A stretch of DNA of 55,217 nucleotides, from assembly GCA_025356015.1 (NCBI GenBank), contig JANXYO010000033.1, forward strand, positions 1 through 55,217, given 5' to 3'. Made by a program: the position numbers and the translations under genes. Below the pieces are notes generated by a model. The model made no database searches. It was not told the DNA's origin and saw only the letters and a program-made list of their open reading frames with translations. Positions within the stretch are counted from its first letter, which is position 1; every line of letters starts with the position of its first letter. Shown in pieces: positions 1 to 7,507 of the stretch. This DNA is from Spirochaetaceae bacterium. Its GTDB lineage: Bacteria; Spirochaetota; Spirochaetia; Treponematales; Rectinemataceae.

Positions 1-2
1 AG

Positions 3-731
3 CTCCTGCAGAGCTACGACTTCCTCCAGCTGTACAAGCGCCACGGCTGCCGCCTCCAGATCGGAGGCGACGACCAGTGGGGAAACATCGTGGCAGGCAT
101 AGAGCTTATCCGCAGGGTCGAGGGAGCCGAGTGCTTTGGCCTCACCTTTCCCCTCGTCATGACCTCGGACGGCAAGAAGATGGGCAAGACCGAGAAGGGC
201 GCCCTCTTCCTGGATCCGGCCATGACGAGTCCCTACGATTTCTTCCAGTACTGGCGCAATGTCGCCGACGGCGATGTCGAGCGCTTCCTTCTCATGTTCA
301 CCTTCCTTCCGGTGACCGAATGCCGAGGACTCGCCAGTGGGAGGGACGCGGCCATCAATGCCGCCAAGGAGAGGCTCGCCTGGGAGGTCACCTCGCTGAT
401 CCATGGCAAGGCCGAGGCCGACAAGGCCCTTGCCGCCGCGAAGGCCGCCTTCGGTGGCGGTGGCGACATAGGCCAGGTGCCCTCGAAGGAGCTCGCCCGG
501 GCCGAGTTCGAGAAGGGCATCTGCGTGCTCGACCTTTTCGTGCTCTAGGGCCTCGTGCCCTCGAAGAGCGAGGCCCGGCGCCTCGTCCAGCAGGGCGGGG
601 CCCTCGTCGGCGACAAGAAGATAGAGGACGAGAAGGCGGTGATAGACGCCTCCTGCCTTGACGGCAATGGCGCGGTGATGCTCAGGGCGGGAAAGAAACG
701 ATTCTTCCGGATAATAGCAAAGCTTGCATGA
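3..731 (+). CDS. tyrS: Tyrosyl-tRNA synthetase, 5' end outside window, internal in-frame TAG
   Basis: C-terminal part of TyrRS, the class I synthetase that charges tRNA-Tyr. The reading frame is open from the window edge and shows the catalytic-domain block with LQIGGDDQWGN and the KMSKS-type loop as KMGKT (177-191). An in-frame TAG at 546-548 interrupts the frame at the entry to the S4 RNA-binding domain. The same frame then continues with GLVPSKSEARRLVQQGG, a clear S4 domain, to TGA at 729-731. Reading through or correcting one base gives a normal TyrRS end. A sequencing or assembly error, a recent nonsense mutation, or readthrough would all explain this. Other genes here end in TAG (recA, folK, the second permease), so general TAG recoding is unlikely. 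The stop overlaps the next start (ATGA at 728). Confidence 0.85.
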
Positions 732-1099
732 GAAGGGCCGAGTTCGCGGCGGAGCTGGGAGGCATAATCCGGCTCCTCCGCGACCATTCCTTTCTCGCCT
801 ACTCGGAGTCGGGCAGGAGGGAATACGAGCAGAAGCTCAGGACCTGCGGCGACCTGTTTGCCTATCTTGTCTTCAGCAAGACCGGGATAGCTGTCCGTTC
901 CATTCCCGGCCTCATTCCCATCGAGTCGGCGCGCGATGCCACCTACGCCACCGGAAGGCGGCTCGTCCGCAGGGCGGTGGCAAATGCCATGGCCGCGGCA
1001 GAAAAATGCACAGGCCTCGATCGCGAGTACTATTACAGCCTCGCCCAGCTGTGGGACCGTGCCGGCGCGAAGCTGGATCAGGGCGATCCACGCGAATGA
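728..1099 (+). CDS. Small protein of unknown function downstream of tyrS
   Basis: 123-residue protein that I do not recognise. It is probably soluble: no signal peptide or membrane segment is visible. It is rich in Arg, Ala and Tyr, with a predicted helical pattern and a YYY cluster near residue 100. Its ATG overlaps the tyrS stop (ATGA), so it is probably translated by coupling to tyrS. Codon use matches the neighbours. It converges with the nitroreductase gene, leaving 8 bases between the stops. The coupled position supports a real gene; no function can be assigned. Confidence 0.65.
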   Translation: MRRAEFAAELGGIIRLLRDHSFLAYSESGRREYEQKLRTCGDLFAYLVFSKTGIAVRSIPGLIPIESARDATYATGRRLVRRAVANAMAAAEKCTGLDREYYYSLAQLWDRAGAKLDQGDPRE

Positions 1100-1107
1100 A
1101 GGGGCCC

Positions 1108-1794
1108 CTAGTCCCTCATCTCGAGAATGGAATGGAGGCTTTCCCTGATCCGCCCACGGCGCGACTCGGCGGAGTAGCCGAAAGCCGCCACGAGTCCGAC
1201 TGTCCAGGTGCCCAGATCAAGATCGAGGGTCGCGATCACCCTTTCCTCCTGGAAGCCCTCGATAGCGCAGGAATCCACCTCGGCGGCAGCCGCTCCGGTC
1301 ATCATGTTGGCGGCTGCGATATAGGTCTGGGCCCTGGCCCAGTGCTCAAGGCGGCCCGAGTCCATGAGGTAGCCGTAGTAGCCCCTGTAATCCTCGTTGA
1401 AGACGGGCCAGCCTCCGGGAAAGCGCTCGGCCCTTGAGCGCACGAAGTCGGAATGTGGCTCAAAGGCGTCGGCGCGCCTGGCCAGGAGGGTGACGATGAA
1501 GGCCGCGGTACCGACCGCATCCTGGTCGAAGCAGGCTGAGCGCAGCCTGGCGCGGAGTTCGGGGTTCCGGACGGCGATGAAGCGCCAGGGCTCGAGGCCG
1601 AAGGAGCTCGGCGAGAGCCTCCCGCACTCGAGGATATAGGACTCAAGCGCGGGGCCAAGTGCCCTGTCGGGATCAAATAGCTTGCAGGCATATCGTCTGT
1701 CCATGTCCCCAAGGAAGTCCCGGGCCCCCTCGGGCAGTGACTTCCTCAAGGCATCAGTCAGGCCCTCGGGCCCGGCTCCGGCGGGGCCGCTCAC
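1108..1794 (-). CDS. NfsB-type nitroreductase / NAD(P)H oxidoreductase
   Basis: 228-residue FMN-dependent nitroreductase-family protein, last gene of the nucleoside operon. Family landmarks are an early DRRYACKLFDPDR segment (FMN phosphate-binding arginines), LSPSSFGLEPWRF, the alanine-rich helix around QTYIAAANMMTGAAAAE, and the C-terminal CAIEGFQEE and VAAFGY motifs. The GTG start overlaps the deoD stop (GTGA, 1791-1794); the open frame runs further upstream but only inside deoD. The family reduces nitro compounds, quinones or pteridines with NAD(P)H. The natural substrate cannot be read from sequence. Its place in a purine operon is unexplained; detoxification or a redox step on imported compounds are possibilities only. 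Confidence 0.85.
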   Translation of the reverse strand: MSGPAGAGPEGLTDALRKSLPEGARDFLGDMDRRYACKLFDPDRALGPALESYILECGRLSPSSFGLEPWRFIAVRNPELRARLRSACFDQDAVGTAAFIVTLLARRADAFEPHSDFVRSRAERFPGGWPVFNEDYRGYYGYLMDSGRLEHWARAQTYIAAANMMTGAAAAEVDSCAIEGFQEERVIATLDLDLGTWTVGLVAAFGYSAESRRGRIRESLHSILEMRD

Positions 1795-2537
1795 GCTATG
1801 TCCAGGGCGACCTCGAACATCGGCTCGAGGCTGGTCTGTCTTTCCTCGGCGCTCATCTCCCTGCGCGAGACATTGGAATCGGAGCAGGTCAGTATGGTCA
1901 GGGCCTTCTTGCCAAGGTAGGCGGCGTTGCAGTAGAGGGCAAAGCACTCCATGTCTGTCACGGCGCATCCCATGCGCGCCCATTTGCGCCAGCCCTCGTC
2001 CGGGCCCAGAGCACTGTAGAGGGAGAAGATGTCCGAGGAGAAGACACTGCCAACCCAGTGTCGGAAATTCCTGGCCCGCGCGGCTGCCACCCCCCGCTCG
2101 AGGAGGGAGAAGTCAGCGACGGGCGAGAGATTGCCCCCGAGACCATATTGGTGGGCGTAGTTCGAATCAGTGCTCGCCGACATCGCGAATGCGAGGTCCC
2201 CGACCTCAACCGCTGCCGTCAGCCCGCCGCAGGTCCCGATGCGGATGATCGACTCCACCTTGTAGAAGGAGAAGAGCTCGAAGGAATAGATCCCCATCGA
2301 GGGTCCCCCCATGCCCGATCCCATGACAGAAACGCGCTTGCCCCCGTACTCGCCCGTGAATCCGAGCATGTTGCGGATCCCCGTGAACTGCACGACCTTG
2401 TCGAGATATCTCTCGGCGACATAGCGGGCGCGCAGAGGGTCTCCGGGCATGAGGACCACCGGAGCGACCTGGCCCTGCTGGCCTGCGTTGTGGGGGGTAC
2501 CCTGGCTTCCGCAGTCTGGACTGGTTTCGTGGTTCAT
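1791..2537 (-). CDS. deoD: Purine-nucleoside phosphorylase, DeoD type
   Basis: 248-residue phosphorylase that splits purine (deoxy)nucleosides with phosphate into base and (deoxy)ribose-1-phosphate. Recognised from TPHN near the N-terminus, VLMPGDPLRARY, GSGMGGPSMGIYS, RIGTCGGL, the STDSNYAHQYGL segment, the phosphate/nucleoside site DMECFALY (DMEA/VEME-type motif), and a late TCSDSN with the active-site Asp. Start ATG 2537 is chosen because GGAGG lies 11 bases upstream; it gives a slightly long N-terminus compared with the usual 235-240 residues. It follows two permease genes by 26 bases, so import and phosphorolysis of purine nucleosides are co-transcribed. Confidence 0.9.
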   Translation of the reverse strand: MNHETSPDCGSQGTPHNAGQQGQVAPVVLMPGDPLRARYVAERYLDKVVQFTGIRNMLGFTGEYGGKRVSVMGSGMGGPSMGIYSFELFSFYKVESIIRIGTCGGLTAAVEVGDLAFAMSASTDSNYAHQYGLGGNLSPVADFSLLERGVAAARARNFRHWVGSVFSSDIFSLYSALGPDEGWRKWARMGCAVTDMECFALYCNAAYLGKKALTILTCSDSNVSRREMSAEERQTSLEPMFEVALDIA

Positions 2538-2563
2538 GGTCTGGAAGGCCTCCAACCCGATCT

Positions 2564-3466
2564 CTAGCTTCCGCTCTTTTCGAATGGCTGGCCCGCGGCC
2601 CGCGGCGCGTAGTCCTTGCCCGAGAAAAGCACGAGGGTCACGATGGTGATGAGGTAGGGCATCACGCTGAAGAATTCCGGCGGCAGGACCCTGAGCGCTT
2701 GTATGTTCACCATGTAGATCGCCAGGGCTACGGCCGAGCCGAACAGAAGCGCCGCTCCTGCCACTCCCTTGGGGAGCCATCGGCCAAAGGAAACGGCGGC
2801 GAGGGCTATGAAGCCCGCTCCGTTTATCGTGTACATGGTGTACTGGATGGTCTGGGTCAGGACGAGGCAGGCTCCCGCGAGGCCGGCCAGGGCCCCGGAA
2901 ACCAGGACAGCAATGTACCTCACCTTCCTCACGTCGATTCCCGCGGCGGCGGCGGCGGCGGGATGCTCGCCGCATGCCCTGAGCCTCAGGCCGAAGGGCC
3001 TCCTGTAGAGCACGTACCAGCTGGCCGCGAGGACGGCCAGGGCGATGTAGGCCGTCGCGTAGATACCCCCGGGGCCGGGCAGCATGCCGAGCTTGTAGGG
3101 CTCGGTCCGCTCCTGGTGGAAGATGATCTGGGCGAGGAACACCGTGCTCCCCATCGCGAGGAGATTGATGCCTGTTCCCGAAACGACCTGGTCGGCGTTG
3201 AGCGAAACTGAGGCGTAGGCATGGATCAGTGAGATGAGGGCGCCCGCCACAAGGGCGGTGCCCAGGGCCACCCAGACTGTCGCCTGGAACTCGCCACCGA
3301 GGAGGACATGTGTCGTGGCGGCGGTGAAGGCGCCGATTCCCATGAGGCCCTCGAGGGCGATATTGACGATCCCGGCCCTCTCCGAGATCATCCCTCCCAT
3401 CGCCGCGATGAGGATCGGCGAGACCATCATGAGGACTGAGGGGATCATGCCAAGGAGCTCGTTCAT
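2564..3466 (-). CDS. Nucleoside ABC transporter permease 2 (YufQ/NupQ-like)
   Basis: 300-residue integral membrane protein, one of two permeases of the BMP-type nucleoside importer. It has about eight to ten hydrophobic segments and the family hallmark near the N-terminus, ERAGIVNIALEGLMGIGAF, the region that contacts the ATPase in the branched-chain amino acid/nucleoside permease superfamily. The start overlaps the stop of permease 1 (ATGA at 3463-3466), indicating translational coupling and equal stoichiometry. It ends in TAG at 2564. It works in the inner membrane with the neighbouring permease and ATPase. Confidence 0.9.
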   Translation of the reverse strand: MNELLGMIPSVLMMVSPILIAAMGGMISERAGIVNIALEGLMGIGAFTAATTHVLLGGEFQATVWVALGTALVAGALISLIHAYASVSLNADQVVSGTGINLLAMGSTVFLAQIIFHQERTEPYKLGMLPGPGGIYATAYIALAVLAASWYVLYRRPFGLRLRACGEHPAAAAAAGIDVRKVRYIAVLVSGALAGLAGACLVLTQTIQYTMYTINGAGFIALAAVSFGRWLPKGVAGAALLFGSAVALAIYMVNIQALRVLPPEFFSVMPYLITIVTLVLFSGKDYAPRAAGQPFEKSGS

Positions 3467-4605
3467 CCCTCACCCCCCTCGCGTGCCGCCTCATCGCGCT
3501 CTGTCATGCGTTTCGACCGCCAGTCAATGAGCATCTGGAAGCCCGTGCGAAGCGAGATGAACACGACGACGAGACCCGAGATGATCCATGTCACTTCCTT
3601 CGGGATCTGGCGTGACTGCATGAGGGGCTGTGCCGAGGCGAGCATGCCGAAGAGGAGGCCCGATACGAGTGTCCCTCCCGCCGTGCTGTTGCCGACGAGG
3701 GCGACCGCGATTCCATTGAAGCCATAGTTGTCATAGCCTCCGAGAACCCGTCCATAGCTGAAGGACCCAAGGGAGACGATGGCGCCGGCGAGGCCCGCGA
3801 AGGCCCCCGCGATGCCCATCGATATGATGACCGCCCGGGTGACGCGGATGCCGCCGTAGCGCGCCGCTTCCTTGTTGAGGCCGGTCGCGCGAAGCGAGAA
3901 GCCAAGCCTCGTGCGCTCGATGATGAACCAGTATGCGAGCACGCACAGGAGAGCGACGAATATGCCGGCATTCAGGCGGGAGCCGTTGGTGAGGCTGTCG
4001 AAAACGCCCGTCGGTATCCGAGCCGTCGCGGGGAAGGACGGTGTCTGGTAGGTGTTGGCGTCGGGAATCAGCCTGGTGAAATAGCGCGACAGGAAGAAGG
4101 CGATGTAGTTGAGCATGATCGTCGCCACGACCTCGGAGACAGCGTATCGTGCCTTGAGCCAGCCCACTATGCCGCCCCATGCGGCGCCGCCAAGGCCGGC
4201 CGCTATCACAGCGAGGATCCAGTGTAGGCCCTGTATCTGTGGCCCAAAGAGGGCGACAGCCTGGGCGATGGTGAGTCCGACTATGTATTGCCCCTCGGCG
4301 CCTATGTTGAACAGACCCGTGCGGGCCGCGAAGCCCATCGACATGCCGCAGAGGATCAGGGGGAGGGATGCGGTGAGCCACTCTCCGATGTAGCGGGCGT
4401 TCCAGGTTCCCCGGGTAAGGTCGAATCCCGTGAGGGTCTGGACAAGGGCCGCGTACATCCCTCCGGGGTCCCGGCCCACCGCGAGGATCAGGATCGTGCC
4501 GCAGGCAAAGCCGAGCACGACGACGAATATCGATACCGTCCGTGGGGCCGCGAGGATAGAGTCGAGCAGGCGAGATCCCCCGCTCCTTGCCTTCGCTGTC
4601 CTCAT
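3463..4605 (-). CDS. Nucleoside ABC transporter permease 1 (YufP/NupP-like)
   Basis: 380-residue inner-membrane permease. After a basic N-terminus and a first membrane segment (residues about 22-42) there is a periplasmic stretch, then multiple helices with the family motif ARTGLFNIGAEGQYIVG, equivalent to the LNIGAEGQ coupling region of YufP/BmpC proteins. A long hydrophilic loop around YFTRLIPDANTYQTP separates the two halves. It overlaps the upstream ATPase stop (4602-4605) and the downstream permease start, so the three core transporter genes form a coupled chain. Substrate class (purine nucleosides) is inferred from the BMP protein and deoD in the same operon. Confidence 0.9.
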   Translation of the reverse strand: MRTAKARSGGSRLLDSILAAPRTVSIFVVVLGFACGTILILAVGRDPGGMYAALVQTLTGFDLTRGTWNARYIGEWLTASLPLILCGMSMGFAARTGLFNIGAEGQYIVGLTIAQAVALFGPQIQGLHWILAVIAAGLGGAAWGGIVGWLKARYAVSEVVATIMLNYIAFFLSRYFTRLIPDANTYQTPSFPATARIPTGVFDSLTNGSRLNAGIFVALLCVLAYWFIIERTRLGFSLRATGLNKEAARYGGIRVTRAVIISMGIAGAFAGLAGAIVSLGSFSYGRVLGGYDNYGFNGIAVALVGNSTAGGTLVSGLLFGMLASAQPLMQSRQIPKEVTWIISGLVVVFISLRTGFQMLIDWRSKRMTERDEAAREGGEG

Positions 4606-6137
4606 GCCTTCCCTCCCTGGGTGCGGATGCCCGCCATCATGGCGCCGATCGAACGCTCCTCGGCGCCCTCGGCGGCGACGACGCCGACGATCTCTCCCTT
4701 CGAGATAGCGGCGATGCGGTCGCAGAGATCCATGATCTCGTCGAGCTCGAAGGAGACCAGCAGGACTGCCCTTCCCTTGTCGCGCTCCTCGATGATCCGC
4801 CTGTGGATGTACTCGATGGCCCCGACATCGAGACCCCTCGTGGGCTGGGCGATTACGAGGAGCTCGGGTGAGAGGTCTATCTCGCGGGCGATTATGGCCT
4901 TCTGCTGGTTGCCGCCCGACATCGACCGGGCTTTCGTGGCTGGCCCTTCTCCCGCACGGATGTCGTACTGCGCGATCAGTTCCGCCCCGTGCCGCTCGAT
5001 CGCCGAAAAATTGAGGACGCCTCGTGGATCGGAGTAGGGAGGAAGGTCGAAGGTCTTGAGGACCAGGTTCTCGTCCAGGCGGAAGCCGAGGACAAGCCCA
5101 TGCTTGTGCCTGTCCTCGGGGACATGGCCCATGCCACCGCGGATGCGCTCGCGGATGCTGCTTCTCGTGATGTCACGCCCCTTGAAGAGGATCCTTCCCG
5201 AGTCGGGTTGCACGAGGCCGGTTAGGGCCTGGATCAGCTCGGACTGGCCGTTGCCATCGACTCCCGCGACACCGACGATCTCCCCTGCCCTGACCTCGAG
5301 GCTCAGGTTCCGGACCGCGGCGAAGCCTTTCGCGTTGCGAACCACGAGCTTCTCTATCCCGAGCACGACCTCGCCGGGCCTTGCCGGGGCCTTGTCGATG
5401 TGGAACTTCACCTCGCGCCCGACCATCATCCTCGCCATCTCCTCCTCCGAGCTGGACGCGACGTCGACCGTCCCGATGTACCTGCCCCGCCGGAGCACTG
5501 TGCAACGCTCGGCGGCCTCCTTGATCTCCCGAAGCTTGTGGGTGATGAGGATGATCGTCTTCCCCTCGGCCTTGAGGCGCCTAAAGATGGCGATGAGCTC
5601 GTCTATCTCCTGGGGGGTCAGGACGGCCGTCGGTTCGTCGAAGATCAGGATATCGGCGTTGCGATACAGGATTTTCAGGATCTCGACCCGCTGCTGCATG
5701 CCCACGGTGATCGACTCGACCCTGGCCTTCGGATCGACCGAAAGGCCATATCGCTCGGAGAGCTCGGATACCCGCTGCTCGGCTCCGGCGAGGTCGAGGT
5801 TGCCCAGGCGGTTGCGAGGCTCCATGCCGAGGACGATGTTCTCCGTGACCGTGTAGTTGTGCACGAGCTTGAAATGCTGGTGGACCATTCCAATGCCAAG
5901 GGCGGTCGCCGCGTTCGGGTCCTTGATCCTCACTTCCCGGCCGCGTATGAGTATCTTTCCGCCGTCGGGATTGTAGAGACCAAAAAGGATGGACATGAGG
6001 GTGGACTTGCCTGCCCCGTTCTCCCCGAGTATCGCGTGGATCTCGGAGTCGCGGACCCGGATCGTGACCTTGTCATTGGCGACGACGCCCGGGAAGACCT
6101 TAGTGACCTCGAGCATCTCGATTGCATACTGGTCCAT
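4602..6137 (-). CDS. Nucleoside ABC transporter ATP-binding protein, double NBD (YufO/NupO-like)
   Basis: 511-residue cytoplasmic ATPase with two fused nucleotide-binding domains, typical of sugar/nucleoside importers. NBD1 has Walker A GENGAGKST (about residues 39-47), signature GMQQRVEILK and Walker B ILIFDEPTAVL. NBD2 has a degenerate Walker A, GVDGNGQSE, which is normal for the second domain of this family, the signature SGGNQQKAIIARE, and a Walker B ending in QPTRGLD. It is separated from the upstream BMP gene by 131 bases containing a strong stem-loop, and overlaps permease 1 by ATGA. It energises uptake for the two permeases. Confidence 0.92.
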   Translation of the reverse strand: MDQYAIEMLEVTKVFPGVVANDKVTIRVRDSEIHAILGENGAGKSTLMSILFGLYNPDGGKILIRGREVRIKDPNAATALGIGMVHQHFKLVHNYTVTENIVLGMEPRNRLGNLDLAGAEQRVSELSERYGLSVDPKARVESITVGMQQRVEILKILYRNADILIFDEPTAVLTPQEIDELIAIFRRLKAEGKTIILITHKLREIKEAAERCTVLRRGRYIGTVDVASSSEEEMARMMVGREVKFHIDKAPARPGEVVLGIEKLVVRNAKGFAAVRNLSLEVRAGEIVGVAGVDGNGQSELIQALTGLVQPDSGRILFKGRDITRSSIRERIRGGMGHVPEDRHKHGLVLGFRLDENLVLKTFDLPPYSDPRGVLNFSAIERHGAELIAQYDIRAGEGPATKARSMSGGNQQKAIIAREIDLSPELLVIAQPTRGLDVGAIEYIHRRIIEERDKGRAVLLVSFELDEIMDLCDRIAAISKGEIVGVVAAEGAEERSIGAMMAGIRTQGGKA

Positions 6138-6166
6138 GCATCACCGTTTCCCTGGAAAGTCAGAAA

Positions 6167-6206
6167 GCCGGCGGACCGGTGCCAAATGGTTCCGCGGTCC
6201 GCCGGC
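6167..6206 (-). terminator. Stem-loop between BMP gene and ATPase gene (attenuator or mRNA stabiliser)
   Basis: A perfect 12-bp inverted repeat pairs 6167-6178 with 6195-6206 around a 16-base loop. On the transcribed strand it lies just after the binding-protein gene and is followed by a moderately U-rich stretch (TTTCTGACTTTCC). Such a hairpin between a binding-protein gene and its transporter genes commonly lets the binding protein be made in excess, by partial termination or 3'-end protection. The U-run is imperfect, so full termination is not certain. Confidence 0.6.
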
Positions 6207-6268
6207 CATCTTAGCTCGCGGCAGGCATGGGCGGCAAAGCCGATTCCTGCCGAAGCCAGCGTGATTGC

Positions 6269-7363
6269 CTACTTGTCGCTTGCCTGGAGTCCGGCCGGGA
6301 CCTTGCCCGCAGCCTTGGCCTCGGCGTAGGTCGCGAGCACCTTCACCTTGCCGTCGATGATGTCCTTGCGGGCAGCCTCGACCTGGGCCACGATGTCCTT
6401 GCCGAGTTCGGCATTGGCGGAGGAGAAGCCGACGCCGTCGCCCTTGGTGTCGAGGACGACGACCTGGGCCTTGAAGGTCTTGGCCTTCACGGCGTCGAGG
6501 GCGACCTTGGAGGCGGTCTCGACACGCTTGAGCATGGAGGTCAGAACGGCGGACTTGCCCTCGGCATAGATACCATCGGCGTACTGGTCGGAGTCTACCC
6601 CGATCGCCCACACGTTCTTGCTTTGGGTCCTGTATTCCTTGGCCTGGGCGATGGTGCCGTTGCCCGTGCCGCCGGCCGCTGAGTAGATCACGTAGACGCC
6701 GGAATCGTACCAGTTCTTGGCCTGGGCCTTGGCGAGCTCGGGCTTGCCCCAGTCGTTCGCGTAATAGTCTAAGACCTTGGCGCCGGGGATCACGGAGAGG
6801 ATGCCCTGGACGTAACCAACCTCGAACTTGGTGATGATCGGGCCGGGGATGCCGCCGATGAAGCCGAACTTGGGATTCTTGATCCCGTCGGCCTTGGCCT
6901 TGAGGGCCGCCGCGACGCCGACGAGGTAGGAACCCTCGTGCTCGGTGAAGGTGACCTGCATGACGTTGGGCTGGTTGACCCAGTCGACGTCGACGATCAT
7001 GAACTTCTGGTTGGGATACTTCGGGGCCACCTCGTTGAGCGCGTTCGCCCAGGTGAAGCCGGTGACGATGATGAGGTCGTACTTCTCGTCGGCGGCCTGC
7101 TTGAGGTTCGGGACGTACATGTCCTGGGTCTGGGCCGTCACGACGTCGTAAAGCTTGCCGCGGTTGGCGGTCTTGTCGAGGGTGTCCCCGTAGAAGGAGA
7201 CGATACCGCGCCAGGCGGCCGCGTTGAAGGACTTGTCGTCGATGCCTGTGGCATCGGTGAGGAGCCGGGTGGTCGGGCCTGAGCTCGACGCCTGCTTGGC
7301 GCCACAACCCGCAGCGAAAAGGACGACTGCCGTGACGAGCACGGCGAAAAGGACTTTCTTCAT
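6269..7363 (-). CDS. pnrA: BMP-family lipoprotein, purine-nucleoside receptor (PnrA/TmpC/NupN-like)
   Basis: 364-residue substrate-binding lipoprotein. The N-terminus MKKVLFAVLVTAVVLFAAGC is a lipoprotein signal with lipobox FAAGC, so the mature protein is anchored from Cys20. The body matches the BMP family: TDATGIDDKSFN, a FTWANAL segment, GFIGGIPGPIITKFE and the AGGTGNG loop. The family includes Treponema pallidum PnrA and Bacillus NupN, which bind purine or general nucleosides. It is the first gene of the operon, with GGAGG 12 bases before ATG and its own promoter. The specificity assignment rests on deoD in the same operon. Confidence 0.9.
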   Translation of the reverse strand: MKKVLFAVLVTAVVLFAAGCGAKQASSSGPTTRLLTDATGIDDKSFNAAAWRGIVSFYGDTLDKTANRGKLYDVVTAQTQDMYVPNLKQAADEKYDLIIVTGFTWANALNEVAPKYPNQKFMIVDVDWVNQPNVMQVTFTEHEGSYLVGVAAALKAKADGIKNPKFGFIGGIPGPIITKFEVGYVQGILSVIPGAKVLDYYANDWGKPELAKAQAKNWYDSGVYVIYSAAGGTGNGTIAQAKEYRTQSKNVWAIGVDSDQYADGIYAEGKSAVLTSMLKRVETASKVALDAVKAKTFKAQVVVLDTKGDGVGFSSANAELGKDIVAQVEAARKDIIDGKVKVLATYAEAKAAGKVPAGLQASDK

Positions 7364-7389
7364 GCTAAGTACCTCCGAGAAACGAACGT

Positions 7390-7408
7390 CGCGCCGGATG
7401 ACGGCGCG
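7390..7408 (-). promoter_or_regulatory. Hairpin at the 5' end of the nucleoside-operon mRNA
   Basis: A 7-bp inverted repeat (7390-7396 with 7402-7408, 5-base loop) lies immediately after the predicted transcription start and about 26 bases before the ATG. It could protect the 5' end of the mRNA or serve as an operator. The leader is too short for a purine riboswitch. Confidence 0.4.
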
Positions 7409-7416
7409 TGACGCGA

Positions 7417-7446
7417 ATCATAGGTTCCTCGCTCGATCCAAGTCAA
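7417..7446 (-). promoter_or_regulatory. Sigma70-type promoter of the nucleoside operon
   Basis: On the minus strand, TTGACT (7441-7446) and TATGAT (7417-7422) are separated by 18 bases. The start of transcription would fall near 7410, giving a leader of about 47 bases that holds a hairpin and the GGAGG site before the lipoprotein ATG. Two near-consensus hexamers in the only long gap upstream of the operon make this a good call. Confidence 0.7.
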
Positions 7447-7480
7447 GGCAGGGCCCGAATCGGGCAGGACCAGACCAGAG

Positions 7481-7499
7481 CCCCGCCGGGGAGGCGGGG
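7481..7499 (-). terminator. GC-rich hairpin after the ABC-F gene
   Basis: 7-bp stem (7481-7487 with 7493-7499, 5-base loop) 9 bases beyond the ABC-F stop. No U-run follows on the minus strand, so termination would have to be Rho-assisted or weak. It also lies just upstream of the nucleoside-operon promoter and may insulate it. Confidence 0.35.
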
Positions 7500-7507
7500 G
7501 CGAGGCC

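Noticed and set aside
546-548. General reassignment of TAG as a sense codon
   Set aside because: Several intact genes here use TAG as their final stop at the expected length (recA, folK, the second nucleoside permease, the YuiD-like gene), so any readthrough would be local.
2538-3494. Extension of the deoD frame far upstream (567 codons in total)
   Set aside because: The added part is Arg/His-rich and overlaps both permease genes in another frame; the ribosome site and family N-terminus place the start at 2537.
6141-7307. Long 388-codon open frame on the minus strand overlapping the BMP lipoprotein gene
   Set aside because: It is the shifted shadow of the lipoprotein gene: low-complexity Arg/Gly/His-rich translation, no family motif, while the other frame has a lipoprotein signal and full BMP motifs.
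7364-7416. Purine riboswitch in the leader of the nucleoside operon
   Set aside because: The leader is about 47 bases with a single 7-bp hairpin; the conserved three-way junction of a purine riboswitch cannot fit.
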